From Dipetalonema caudispina (taxonomy: Eukaryota; Nematoda; Chromadorea; Rhabditida; Onchocercidae), in assembly GCA_013365325.1 (NCBI GenBank), contig JABVXV010000127.1:62001-126000 (forward strand): DNA of 64,000 nucleotides. Direction: 5' to 3'. The notes under the pieces were generated by a model, which did not search any database, had not been told where the DNA came from, and worked only from the letters and a program-made list of their open reading frames with translations. Both the position numbers and the translations under genes were made by a program. Each line of letters begins with the position of its first letter. Position 1 is the first letter of the stretch. Of the stretch, positions 12,701 through 27,700 are shown in pieces.

Positions 12701-15700
12701 GAAAGGATTGCAGGAAAAAAAAACTTGATCATTAAGAGTTTTAGGACATTGCAAAAGCGAAGACCATCCTTAAGTTCATTTTGCTGGATTTCTCAAAGAT
12801 GGAATAATGTTTCATCTTCATTTCAAAAATCTACTGTATGGTGTGTATTTTCAGTGATGAAACAACTTTGAGTGATTTTGTTATGCATTCTGACGATGCA
12901 CTGCCATCAACTTCTGCAATTCATAATGGTTTGTGCATAAAGCTCCAAAAAAACTTATATTTTATATTTATGCGGACTTATATGTTTGAGTTATTCCTTA
13001 TACAGAGAAGTTATAAATTAAAATTTTGCTGGTTAATTAACTTTCGTTTAGTACGTTCTGCAACAGATGTCGTTTTCGTGCCTTCTGACTTGAGCAGCTA
13101 TAGGACTAGGATTGACGCTAGTGTAGATGAACAGCGGAAGTATCGGCAAGTTCTGGCAGGTTTGAGTAATAAGGTTAGTTGTGTCCAATTATACTAGATA
13201 TTAGATGAGCAAGCACAATTTACTGCAAGTCAAGATTTCTCCATTGTTGTGCGCATTGTGCTATTCGCTTTCAATTTTGATTATATGGATACAGTTATTC
13301 ATACCGTCGCGAAACACTTTTTGATGTTTTATTCTAATTCATATTAGATATGGGTTATTTTGTTAATTATTTCCAACTTTAAAATTTTTTGAAGAATGTG
13401 AAATTTTGCAGGTGATGAAATATCGACAGCGCACTGCGAAATCGGTGGCTCAACTGAACGCTTCGTGTGTTTCTGATGTCGATGCTGTTGATAGTGTTGT
13501 TCACGTCTTCCCACGGTGTGTTCTATTTGCCGTATGGATTCTTTTTTGTGAAGAGATTCAAAAGTGGAATTGCTCCAAGATTATATACTGATAAGATTCA
13601 TATGAAAAAACCAGAACCGTATTATTAACCTCAGCTACTGGAAAATAATTACTTATGCCTCATGTATCGATTGGTTCAATGAACTTCCGAATATAGCTTA
13701 TTGATACAGAAATTTGTTAATTAGAAATTATTTGAATTATACAGAATCTGACGTGTTCTTTTTAATTTATTGTTCGTATTTTTATCCAGGAATTTTTATT
13801 TGTAATTTTAAGTTCATCCGAGATGTTACGTATTGGACCAGATGGATTAAGCGCAAATGCGCTGTTGTCTTCCTCTTTCACTGATACCGATTTTAAAACA
13901 GAATTGCCTGATAGTTCCAATATAATCATTCAGCAATTACGTGATGAACAAATAAGGTATGTTTCAAAATGGATATTTTCCTGACGTACAATTTCATTTA
14001 AAAACATGGTTCGAAATTAATTTTCTTATGTTTTAGTTATATTTGCTATGCATTCTGATGATGCATTGTTATTAACTTTTCTAACTCGTCGTAGTTTACG
14101 CATTAAGCTCCTTTTTACTAAATTTAAATTTTATGTGAATTTATTGACATATTTTTTTATGGAAAACTTATGGATCAAAATCTTACTTATTATCAAGTTG
14201 CCACGTTTAATATGAACTCAGTTTATTTAAGGTGAATATATATCGATACGACTCGGAAAAGAAATGATGCTATTAACTTTTTGTACATAATTTATTATGA
14301 AATATTTATAAAAGAGAAGGACTAATATTTACAGGAATGATAGCTTGGAAGATCTAAATGATATATATCGGGAACAAGCAGAAGTTGTTAGGCGTGCGAA
14401 CCAAAATTTGAAAGATGAACTGCTAAAAACTCAGGAAGAGTTGATGAAAATAACACATGAAAGGGAAATGGAACGATGTTTGTTGCGACAAAGCGATGAA
14501 GTAATAAATCATTATTCCAAATTAGTCGGCTAAAGTTTTGTTTCAAATTTAAAAACTTCAAAATTTCAATTCTCAGATTTTTATTGGTTCTATAGTTGAT
14601 GCAGCTGCCCTGCAGCTCTAGCATTTGGCAGGAGAGATTAATTAGCGATTAGTCTTTTATTCTTTATTTTAATCGGATTATTATCATTTAATGAGTATGC
14701 TGTGAATTACATTCCAAGGCATTAGCAGAAATTTTTCTTGAGTACGAGTAGGTATTCAGTGAAAAAGAAACTACTTCAAAATCAAAAGATCGATCAAATC
14801 TATATTTCAATTTCGAATTTTAAATTTCTTCACTTTCAAAGAAAAAGAAACGTGCGATGGATGCTCAGTATCAGCATATGCTCGAATTATGGGTAGCTTT
14901 CAATAGACTTCGACGACAGGTTGCTAGTTATTTTTTAATAGCGTTATAATAGATCATTGCGAATTTGAATACATTTTGATCAGCCTTTTCGCATCGCAGC
15001 ATTAGCATTGATTGATTGAACGGATGAATATTTAAATTTAATGTTGGAGAATTTAACCGAACATTATATTCGGGGACAAAGTTCCAAAGCTCCATCTTTA
15101 TTGCCAGAGATCTTTTTAATGCAATTACATATCTATCATATAAAAGGTGTTAGATTTTGCTGAATTGTTCAAGTATGAATGGAGATAAATACGAATCAAT
15201 TTTTTTTTTTTTTTTTTGATACATTTACTGGACTTCCGTAATAGCGGTGGAGGTTGCTCCGAATTAATAATGAAACGTTTATTATCATTATTTATTCTGT
15301 AGTTTCATGTTTGAAAATTAGTCTATGCGTTTCGATCATTTTTAATCTCAAAATTGAAAGCAGTGAAATTATTCAGAATTAAAGTTTATCAAATTTGATA
15401 GTTACAGCATATCAGAAATGTCTGCACATCCACTCACTCCTTTGTTTTTCTGTTGATAGTGTAATGCTTTTAGTTTCATCTACCCGCTACTAAAGTTCAA
15501 GATGGGATTAGTTACTGGTTAAAACTGTTTGTCAGTGATGAATTTGAAGTATTTGTAGTTATTAATCACTAATTATTACACAGTTATAAAATGCTTCCAA
15601 GTAACAAAAAATTGATAGGTAGTAACCGGAAACTCGCAATTCGGACATGGAGATATAGAAGGTTTACATGTGTTTGTTGAATAGAGACTAAAACTAGTGA

Positions 15701-18700
15701 GTGCTATGTCGTTTCGAATATATTGGACAATGATATGAATAATGACGGACTTGTATATATATCAGAAAGAAGAAAAAAACGTTTTCATGCATACAAAAGA
15801 AATTACAGAATAATGACACAAACGCAGCATGTCATGACAGACTTTACCAGATTTTTCTTTTTTTTTGCAGGTAAGAGATTTAAGAACGGAAACTGAAAGT
15901 GATTTGGATCGACAACGGACCGAATTTGTACGCTGTGCACATAACATGGAAGCATTTGTTCGCCAAGCTGAAATGAAGGTACTAATGATTGGTTCTCTTT
16001 AACTGGTATCTAGTTGGGTTGCTGTCTAAATATCAATTAAATGATCGCTAAGTATTCTCAACAATAGTTTTTCTACAAACTTCGGGGCAAACTTCTGGAA
16101 GAATTAAGGAAGAAATCTCAAAGTTTAAGGAGATATGGGTGGAACTAAGGATAACGCCGGGAGTTGAAGTATCTTAATTTTCTTAATTTAAGAATGATAA
16201 AGGAGTTAAGGTCAAATGTTGATAGATGATGAAATTAAGGATGATATTTAAGCGAATATATCACTGAGCTGGAAATATATTTGACGGAAGTGTGTCTGTA
16301 CCAACTTTACATCGGGTTGTCATTAATAATATATTTCTTTAACATTGCCGTTCAAAAGATATTTTCCTCTAAATAAGTAACTTATATAAAAAATAGCATG
16401 GACAGTGAAATTTTAGTTTTCATTGAGTAATCCATTTAACTTTCCAGGGATTTCATCATAAAAATCATCTAATTATGGACATCACTGAATTCTTCATTGG
16501 GTTTTGACATTCCCATTGAATGCAGATTCATAATTCCTTACAGAGTTTTGTTGCACTAAATTTCATTTATTCAGCGGAAACATGGTGCGTTGGAAGAAAC
16601 AAAAAGTGAAGATACGATGGATGATTTACTGAAAAAATATGAAGATGTGGCTGTTCGCAATATTAAGGTCTTAACTTACTATACCGTAGTAATAGAAAAA
16701 TCATATGGAGAATATCCGTTGATGGCTTAATGTTCTGTTCCTCTAAGGCCGTTCTATTTAATCTTTCATTTATGAAGAAGTTTACACGGTAGGCATTACG
16801 AATTCCTTAATACTAGTATAGATGTGTCACAGTGAATGATTACATACTCCTGATTATGAAATAAGATATACGCGAAATTATTTTCGTTCCCAGTTGGAGC
16901 ACGAACTGAACGATTCCAATCGTCGAGTTGCTGTTATGGAAGACCTCGTTAAGAAAGTCAGTGAAGAACGTGATGCCGCAAAGGATTCGTTGAAGAAAAT
17001 TCATTTGATACCGGAACTAGATGAAATACGTGGCCGAAGAACCCGTTCTATTAGTCCAGGTTAAAATTACGAACTTTTTATGATTTCTAAAAGCATTATT
17101 TCTTCATAACACAGAGTGATAATTGAGCGTAAAACAATTGTTACCAGTTGCATCAGGATCATCAGAATCGGAATTCATCTCTTCCTTAAAAAAACTGTTT
17201 GGAAAGAAGAATCACTCTTACAGATGGTTTCTTAGTCTATTTCAATACAATTCGTTTGGTGCGTGCGGCATTACAAGACAAAAACAATGAAATTAGAGAT
17301 TATAAAAGAAAGTGCAGCGAATACCAGAATAAACTATCTGAGCGTGAAAATCGACTAAGCCGCATGGAACAGTCACGGAGAAAGAACGATGAGGAATTCG
17401 TGGATCTCAAAAAAGAGAATGATAAAATGTTAGTTTTATACTTCTTTGGAAGACTTACGAAAGTTTTTCTGATCCAAAATTTTTTTGAAAGAATTAAAAA
17501 TTTGGTAAAAAGAGATTCTTTTATAGGGTTTTAATTGAACTTGATATATGAGTTTTGTTCGTCGCTTTAACCTTAGCTAAGGTGAATATGACTTATCGGC
17601 TATGAAATGTGGATTGGACGAATTTATCAGGATATGTGAGATGCTGAAATTTCAGACAACGAGATAAAGAAGAAATTGAACGGAAATTTCGGCGCTTGAA
17701 TGAACGATTTGAACGATTAGATACCGAAAAAAACGAGACGCAAAAGGCAATTGAACAACTTCAAAATGAAATTCACTCGCTTAATATGTAGGTTGTCGTC
17801 CATAAATTATTGTTTAGCTTGAAAATGTTTGGATTTCTGGGTCCGGAAAATCAATTTTCCCCATTTCTGTTCTAGATGAAAATACTTCTTGTTGCTTATT
17901 TATAAAAAGCGCTCTTTGTAATGATATTTATTATGCTTCATCAATTATCACAATTTATATTGTTATTTAACATAATTGCGATTATAGCAATCACCAGGAA
18001 ACGTTAAACGAAATGTTCATGAAGCAACAAGAAGAACTTGCCGAGCGTCGAAAATATTTTGAAGATGAGTTGGAAGAACACGATACGGGCAATATCCAAC
18101 GGCTCTCGGTCTTAAAGAATGAACTGGAAAAATCCAGAAGTGAAATGGAAGAACTTCGGGATCAACTTCGAAATACTCAAGCCGATTGTATGGCTGAGCG
18201 TCGTCGAGTGGCTGAAAAAGGTTGGAGATAGTTGTTGCCATTTCCAGTGCAACACATTTCTTTCGGTTCAACATTTTTCTTCTGTTGTTTGCTGCTTAAT
18301 AATGAATTAGGACAAAATTTTGGATAGAAAAACAAATGCAATCTTTGTAAGATTATTTCATCATATAATTTATTACTCTATTAAGCTATCGGTGGTTTCA
18401 TTCACTGAAACCTGAACGGCCAGTACGGCTAGTAGTAGTGTCTGTCAGTTATGTAATCATGTCTCCATAGCATTTGCCTCAATTGGATTCTACAAGATTC
18501 AGTATGAAAATAGTTCAATATGATGAAATATATTATAAAATACTTTTCGTTTTTATTGAAAACTGTTATAATTATAAAATTATTGCTAATTTTTAGAAAA
18601 TATCATCCTCGAACATCAATTAGCTTTGCGGAATTCACGCGATGAAAACAGAGATATTAGGGTTGCGAGTGATGCGAAAGATATACGTATCGTAGAGTTG

Positions 18701-21700
18701 CAACGACATGCTGATGATTTAGAAATGGAAATGAAACAGAAGGATGAAACTTTGGATGAAGTAATTTTAAAATAGCTATTGCAAGTAAAAGTACATCATA
18801 GTATGAAGTACGTTTGTGTTACGTTTTGTCTGATCACGTATTTAGTAAATTCAACAATCACTTATCAAATGAATTCTATGATCAACTTATTTAGTAAATT
18901 CATTTTATAAATCTTCCTTCAGCTTCGCAATGAAAAGTCAGTTTTGGTGACCGAGAATGCTTCGTTATTAGCGGATATCAATACATTACGCGCTAATTTG
19001 ACAGAAAATAAGAATATCATGGAGCAAAATGAGGAAGCTTTGGAAAGTATGTTTAAAATATCGATACCTTAAATATATCAAAAAATAATAGCAAATACTG
19101 ACAAATGGCCGAGTTCGTCCCTTGGATGTAATAGATAGTATCTATAACTGATTAGATATAATTTTAATTTGTTTCGGCAAGGAAAACATAGGACAGACAT
19201 TCTTGGTGAATCAGTGAAATGAAATATTAAACCAGTTTACAAGATTCCTCTAATGAATTAAAAGTTCTCTTTATCAGTTTCTAATTTCCTTCTTCACACT
19301 GACGGTAGTATTTTGAAGCATATTTAGATACAACGCTGCCTTTCTGTGTTTTTCTGCCATTTTAGATGCTACCTTAAAAATTTCTGAAATTACGAAGCAG
19401 TTAAAAGATCGTGATCACAAAATTTTGTTACTGGAGAAAGCAGTGAAAGACTATGAACTCAGGATTGATTCGGTTTGGTTAACTTGTTTTGCATTTTCAG
19501 TTTCTTCTGCTATTAAAATTTCGACGAGAATGAATGCGCATACTTGAATTTAATCTAAAGTTTTGTATAACAAGATCATACTCAGCTTAACCAATGATTG
19601 ATTGCTTTATAAAATCTTTCAGAAAGCCGATATTCGGAACTAGTATACTATATAACTTAACGATTCAAATAATGGCAAAGTATTATATTAGATCTATTAT
19701 CTTTTTTTCCAGACAAATGAGCAAATTCTTAACACCAAAGTGGAACAGGCGATAAGAAAGGAAGCATTAGAGCGAAGTGCTGGGAAGATTACAGTACTTA
19801 ATCAAGAAAAAGCTAAACTCTTAAAGTAACTCTTTTTAAAATTCTTATATAAATGAAAAAAAAAGCATTAATTCATATATACCATACTTTTATCCGTTGT
19901 CTAGTTGAGTTTAATCTGCACTAGTTCTTCTAATTCATTTTTATCCTAAAATGAATTATTTTTGACTTTACTATAAATTTCTGTGAGTATGGTTCGAACT
20001 ACTAGTGATTAACGTTTTATAAATTTCTCCTCTTCAGTGATCCTCCCGACCACAACTTGAATTGTTGAGTACTGAAGGTGAAGAGGGAAGCGAAGAGAAT
20101 TTTAAATTAGATTAATAACTGGAAAAAAAGAAAAGGGGATTTACTATTTACAGTTCCTGTTGCGCCGTTGTGTTTATTATTTGTCTTTTGTTTCACTTAG
20201 CTATTTTTCTAAGTACTTTTTTGCTTTTGCTTTCATATATATGTCACAGTTGGGCTATGCAAAGAGCAGTCGTTATCACAGTAATATCCTAATTCCCCTA
20301 TTGTAGTGCTTGCTAAAGTGCTATTTCAACTATTTCTCCGCTATAAATTGTAATCAGAGGAACATCAGTAGTACTGTGGATTGTTTTCAGTGTAACAGGA
20401 GCTTGCTGTGTTAGTTTCTGGAAGTTGAGCTCTTAAAGTTAGCATATTTCGAAACCTTTTACTTAACATATTCATTGGGATGATTTCCTTAGAATTTCGA
20501 ACGAGCAATAAAACACTTTTCAGAATCTGAAAAATATGACGTAGCTTTCCAAAATATAAAATGAACTTTAGCTTAGATCATTTTGTGTCAAGTGAAATTT
20601 TTTCCAGCGATAAATTTATGTTCAATTAATGAATGAAGGTTTGGATTTTAAGGATATAACATGTGTTTTTCAAGGATATAACGCGTCTTGCATTAATGTT
20701 TATCAGTAGTTCGGATGTTGTTCATTTAATGTTATTTATTTAAGTAACTGTTTTGACTCTTACAAGTAATGCTCTTCATCAGTTTTAAAATTATATAGGA
20801 TTTCCCATTTCAGAGAACGTTCAGACTTGGAAGATGAACTTAGTCGAATGTCTAACGCTACGGTTAAACTGGAAAAAAAGATTACAGATCTAGAAAAATG
20901 CATTGAAAGCCATATTGCCCAGGTAACAAAATTTCAAATATAATCCAGTGTCGACTAAAGTTGAAGTTGTAATAGTGATTGTTAAAAGTCAAGAATTGTA
21001 AGTTCATTGATAGTTTTATCTTGATTCTGCGAAAGCTTATTTTCCTCCTGGATTATTTATTCATGAGGAATTCAGGAAGCAGCACTGCATGATGTTTTGG
21101 AACAGTACAAAGTAAAAGAGCGAGAAACATCACAGTCTTTAGCTGAATCGCAATTTGAAATAGCTCGGCTGAATGGTCAGTTTCTAGTAATTGAGTAATT
21201 GAATATTAGGTTGTAATTTGATAATTATTCGAGCAGATTTCATTAGTATCCGTAATCATCAGTTGTTTTGCAGAAAGCTAAATGATTAGATTTTACTAAT
21301 AGGTGAAAAAGGTTAGTCCAAATGTAATACTTTATCGGTACCATACTTTAGCTCCTATTACTACTTAAAGTAATTTAGCTAATTTCTATTATATTTTCAA
21401 ATTTCGAGACAGTGTTAGGGTAGCACGTCCATTAAAGATCAGCAAAGTCTATTTATGAATATTCTAGCGTAAATAAATCATTCGGCATGTTTCAGTTTTC
21501 AGTTTTAGCTTTCTTTTCTATTTCCAGAAATCAATGATAGAATTAAATCAGAGCATCATGCTGAGTTGAAGCGTGTTCACCATGAATACAGAGAAATAGA
21601 AGAAAAAGTTATTATCCAAAAGAAAACCGAAATAGAGAATTATGATGATACAATATTTGCCTTACGCAAAAATAAGGTAAAATTTCGAGCAATGGTGAAT

Positions 21701-24700
21701 AATAAGAACTGATTCAACCTTAAATTTCCGTGATTCATAATATCTCAGTTTCTGAATACGTTATGTCTTACCTGATCACAGCTGTATTTTTAATTGCTGT
21801 GTCATATAGGGGTAGCATAAGTTTGTAACTTATCTTTCTCTAGTCGCTCGGTCATCGTCGTTGGTAAGTAAGGTTTTTAGCATATGTTATCAAAAATATC
21901 AGTTTTTAATACACATGGATGCCTCCTCAAAGAGTTGTAACAGGTAGCATTATACATTGTCACGAATTAGTAAATTAAAACAAATTTTTTGAACTGCTAA
22001 ATCCAAATTGGCATGAAATGCAAATATATCAGATTTAAGTCTAAAATTAAACTTGATTAATTCAAATTAAAATTCAAAGTTATATTTAATTCAGTAATCA
22101 GGTTGCAGTTTATTTTCTCATTTCATATGGAAGCATTGACTTGAAGGTCAGATTTTAATCAACCTTCGTTCTATAGGAATATTTGGAAAAATCATTAGCT
22201 GAAACCGAAAAAAAATTGAAAGAACTTTCTTTGCGATATGAAAACGTGATGTTTGAAAAAGAAAACTTACTTACTCAGTTGGACGAGGAAAAAGGACGGT
22301 GCGAGAAAGAAGTGACTTCATTGCGGCAACAACTGGTTGCTATTAAAGAAGGATATATTGAGGAAATTGCGGAATGGGAAAAAATCCGTGCTGAGGTTAG
22401 CCTTATTTTATCAGAAAAAAGGATTAGTTATTTGAAGTATATATCGTATAGAATAATCTTCCTTCACAATGGCTGAAAGGAAGGGATAATAATATGCTAT
22501 CTGTTTTGGGTTTGAATTTCTTTTCTGGGTTACTCTGCAATCTCATCTTCTATGTGTAAAGGAAAATGGGATAACTAAGAAATTTGAAGTATATTGGTTG
22601 CTTGCATTTGTATTAAATTTGATAATTACCTTCTCAAAAATCCATAAAAAATATAGTTACATACTATATTTCCCTTTATAGCTATTACGTTTCCTTATTA
22701 AGAAGAAAAGTATGTGTATCTAATTTTCTTGTAGAAAGAAGGTTCGTACAATTTAAAAGTATTGGAGATGGAGAATAATATGCAAGTGTTAAATGATAAA
22801 CTCCAGCAAAGTCAAGAGGCAGAGTCCAATTTGAGACGTAAAGTGGTGGATTTAAATTTGCTCATTGATCGCGAAAAAGATACTGTCAAATTGTCACAGT
22901 TAGAAATAATCAAGAAAGAGTAAGTACTTTCGAGATAATTTGAACGTATTACTAGAAGATTACTGCATAAAATATCTAGATTTATATACTTTTGGCAACA
23001 TTTTGAAAGTTTTAGAATAGAAGTTTTTTTAGTGAAGAAATGAAATTAGAACTAGAGAAATTGGATCAGGAGCGCCGCAAATGGGACGAAAAAATAAGGC
23101 TGAAAGATGAGGAGCTTGTGAAAGCACATTGCGATATTAAAAGTTTACAAACAAAGTGTTTGGGATTAGAAAAGATGCTTCAGTCTGTTGAAAGCCGTTT
23201 GCACAAAAGTAATGAATATTTTCTATTCTTTCATGAAAAGATTCTTTTATCATATGACGTAATTTGTTAAGCAAATATTAGGAATCAAATAAATAATAAA
23301 ACAGTTTAAGTGATTTGACAGCTCATATAAAACAAAGTAATAAGTAAATAAGTGTTCAATTATCAATAGGTGATTTGAGGCAAAAGTTAAGATTTTAGTT
23401 CTTTGCTTACTGCAGTCATTATTAAACATTTATCTATTTTCACTGCAGTATAATATTCTCAAAAGAATATTAGCGATTTCTTCCAGTCCAAAAAATTTAC
23501 TATAAAAATTGCTGATTAACAATACTAAAATGTAATTTTTTTAAGAAACACAAAATTTGTCGACAGCTGAAAGTGAATTGAAACAAATGGAGGATCGAAT
23601 TGCATCACGCATAAATGAAGGAGCTATCCTCAAAAGTAGCCTTGCGGATAATGAACGGGAAAAGAATGATCTGAAAACAGAACGAGACAAGTTAAAAGCT
23701 TTATTGCAAGAAGCTTACATTCAAGCCGAAGGTATAATTTTGGTCCAAATCTTCATTTTAATTGTCAATTTTTTTAAAAATTATGTTACTTAAAAAAGGT
23801 TATTGGGTGATGACTAATATGAAGCAACTTTTTATCTTAAGGTGCATTACTTATTATTCTTCCAAATGATTGCTAGATCATTACGACTGATGCAAAATCT
23901 AACTTATGAATCTGAGTAGAAAAAATTTTTGTTTTCGATTTTGTCGAGAATTCCTGAGAATTCTTGTTAAATTTCAAAGAGATTGATGTTGAAAACTTCT
24001 AATTTCACTAAAAAATATTTAATTTGCTAAGCCCCTTTTTTCATTTTTTGATGTCATACTGTTTGCGTATTTCCAACATAAGTGTTTACAAATTATGGTA
24101 ACGACATTCAACTATATTGGTTGGATTCCAGTCTACGCCAACATGCATGCACTCATTTGTTTAAATTTTATTCTCTGTTTGCTTGCCGAGTGAAGTTAGT
24201 ATGACAAATCGAAACTTTTTTGAAATAAGTTAAATTCGTTTAATTGACAGCTACATAAGTGCTATTTCCCGGGACCCTGTGCAAACCTTAATTTTCCTTC
24301 ATTTCAGAAATGAAAAGTAACGAAGAGATTTTGCAAAAAGATGTTGGAATGATAGCAAGCAAATTGCAAGATGAGGAGAAGAGAGTGCAGAAAATATCAA
24401 ACGACTTAAAACAATTGGAGAATGAGGTAAACAATGTTGAAATTAGATTTAATCAGATAACGAATGACATGATCGTAAAAATGCTAATGTTCTTTAGTTC
24501 TGAAATCCGAATAGTTATACTAAATACGCAAATGTTTGGTATTGTGGATGACACATTCAGTTTTATCCATTAAGCGACTTTTCGAATTTGAAAGTAAAAA
24601 TTTTCTGAGAGCATTTCAGAATAAAAAGCTGGAAGTAGCGTTATCAGAGAAAACGAGCGAATTATCGACTTTAACAGTTGTATTCAAACAATCTGAGAAC

Positions 24701-27700
24701 ATACAAGAACAGACGATAAAGGAATTGGAGGAGGAAAGGCAAAAGGTTTTGAAAAAATTCCCTATACCGTTGATATAGGTTAATGTATACCTCAGAGTTC
24801 TATGAAACTGTATATTTTGAATAGAAAATTTTCATACCTTCTGAAGTTTTTATTATTTGATTATTTCAGTGTGATTATTTAATAGGAATAGAATTTTCAA
24901 GAAGTCTGTTATCAAATCAATCACAGAATTTTTTCTGACACTACTTTTCAGTCTGAATTGAACAGAAAAACTAAATTGATATTCACCATATTTGGTTGTT
25001 TGTTTATTTAGTTAAGCATTTATTTAGTTCGATTGGCATTGCTGTTTTTGTCTCCGTTAACGCGATTCATTTTTTCTAGAAGAAATTCATCTATTTGTAT
25101 CTTGCTATGATTTCGAAATTTTAACAGAGCTATGAAACTGAAAAAACGATAGCAGCGTTGCAAGCTGAAAATGTAGAATTGTCGCGTGATCTAACTCATA
25201 CGCGTAGTATTTTGGAGCAAAAAATTGCAACAAATCAACGAGCAATGGATGATATGGTAGGAAACTATAAAGCTTCGGAAAAGGGTCGCATTGAAGCTGT
25301 ACGCCAAAAGGAAAGTATTGTTGACGAATTGAAGAGTTTGAAGTAAGTTTTTTTTATTTTTACCATGTTATTCATAATTTTTTTCATTATATCATTTCAT
25401 AATTATGGAAAATTGAATGATAAATATTATCATATTCAAATAATGGTATTTAAAGTGCGGAAATTCATTTTATCTAAATCAGGTGCACATTCTTCAAAGT
25501 GAACCTTTCTTAAGGATTGTGGTTTACAATGGAGACATTCATTTACAATTCATTTATAACCTAGTTTAAAATTCGATTCATCTAACTTTACTTACGGATT
25601 TTTTATGCTTCGAAAGAACATCTAGTGGAAGTCTAAGTAAAAGTCAAAAAGTTTGTTTTAAGTTCTGTGTCGACTAACTCAGAAAAACATTGCATCTAAA
25701 GGTAGGCAAAACGGGCTGGTTTAACACTTGGTGATACACCATACAAGCGGCCAAGCTATTATCAGATGATGAGTGCAGGGCATGACGGGATAACTCGACG
25801 GACTAAGGTTTCTTTGAAATTCTTTTGAATTATTTAATTTTCATCTTATTTTATGCAGAAATCTATTGGCTACTGGAGATGCGAAACGAGTGAGCATTGA
25901 GCAGAAATTAACAGAATCTGAAATGTTGCGGAAAGAGCTGGTAAAAAAGGTGGCATATTTTGAAAATAGCGCTAGAAGAGCCTTAAGTTTTGCAAGTAAG
26001 CTCAAATTCCAACAAATATTATCAACTATTTTCGATAATCTAGCAGACAGTTACATTCGACTTTATTCATTTAGCGATTTCCAAATTGCTTAAAAACCAC
26101 AAAAATTTTTATTGATTGGTGGTCGGAGATCTTGGTTGTGCTATTACGTAGTTTTTAAGCACTCGGTTTCATTTATAGGAGCTCGTAATCTATCATCATT
26201 TCGATCATGCGCATCAGAAATGGATAAAAAAATTTCAAGTCAAGATTTCTCGCGATCAGGTAAGTTATTGATTATTTGTAGAACGAAATCGATAAGTTTG
26301 TAGATATCGATGGAGCAAATATATATTACTAACGTTGAAAGCGAGTGGTGTTCTGATGATTTATTTGATTTTTACGAGTTTCATTTGTTTTATTTATAGG
26401 TACTCTATCAGTTTTTATTAGGAATTATAACTTATATTATTCTGCATAATATAGTCAATACGACAAATGACGAGGCGTTTTAAATTTTTTGAGGATTCTA
26501 AATTTAGAATTTTCGTATCTACAATTTGAACGAAGAAACATTGAAGCTGGAATAAGCCGCTACAGATTTCTGAATAAAATTATCGCTTTATCAAATGGCA
26601 CTTTGGTGAAATCCTGACAGATGGAATTAATCTTGCAATATTTAGGTCAAGGATCCTTACGTCGCAGCAGCTCAGCATCTTTTTCTCCTCATGTACATTT
26701 TGATTTAAACTCCGACGTCGAATCGATTAGTCCCGAGAGTTTAAATTTAAGTTCATCCGTTGAAATAACAATTCGGCATTTGAAAGATCGCGTTGATGAA
26801 CTTGAACAGGCTAGGGTATCAATTTATAATTGCATACGTAATAGTTGTGCTTGTAGAGTTTTATACTATTACATTTTGAAATTATCTTCTTTACACTACT
26901 TCCAACAAATTCGTATTTTAGACTGAGGCTTATTTGTCCATTTCATAATTCCTTACTTGGACATTTTTATTATGAAATTTCTTGCAAAAAATGACGACAA
27001 TTGCTGGGCTTAATTACCTCGTTCAGGCTAGCGAATCAGCCACACTTATTCATTTGAAAGCTGATAAAGAACGAGTGTCAGAAGAAAACCAAAAGAATTT
27101 GGATAAAATCCATTTACTGGAACGGAAACTAGCCGATCTCGAGGAAGGTAGACTTATATGATCATACTATAAACTCTGAAATGAAGAAGGAGAAAAGCCA
27201 TTTCGTATTATTCCAAAAGTACGAACAGGTAGGGCTATCTCTATCGATGAGATCTAAATTCAGACGAATTTGAGAAATGATTTCAAAGTTTTCAAGATAA
27301 ACGGCTCTTGGAATCACGTCTTTCAAGTTCACGGCAGCTTCTGGTTTCACAGGAGGAAAGTCTTCGAGCCAGAGAAAGTGAACGCAAAGCATTGAAAACT
27401 CGAGTAGTGAGCGCTGATCTTCATGCCCGTGATAAAGAAGCTCGCCTTTCTTCCTTAAATGTTAGTTAATTTCTAGAAACCCACCGGAAATCTTGGTTAG
27501 TTTTGTATGTCTTAAAGACATAAAACCAAACCGTTTTGGGAATTGCATGTCATGGGACTTTGACATATGATTTGACTTATAATGATAATACTTACGGTAG
27601 CACTTCTAAATTATTGTAAGGAGGATATATAATAACGTAGCTGTGTTTAGGAACAAGTAGCAGCTTTGAAAACTGAACTAGCAGCAATGGAAAATGAACG

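Larger units (their letters stand above)
9765..12854 (+). other. che-10: che-10 intron 1
   Basis: A 3,090-bp intron, the longest in the gene. Besides the candidate antisense gene it holds two clear inverted repeats (11782-11814 and 12139-12180) and an X-box-like sequence at 12363-12377. The remainder is AT-rich with nothing else recognised. Confidence 0.6.

Noticed and set aside
18017..18274. 85-codon minus-strand ORF
   Set aside because: Antisense of rootletin exon 13; composition reflects reversed coiled-coil codons.
19990..20010. GGTTCGAACTA, resembling a tRNA B box
   Set aside because: No matching A box or cloverleaf could be folded around it; it is inside a rootletin intron.
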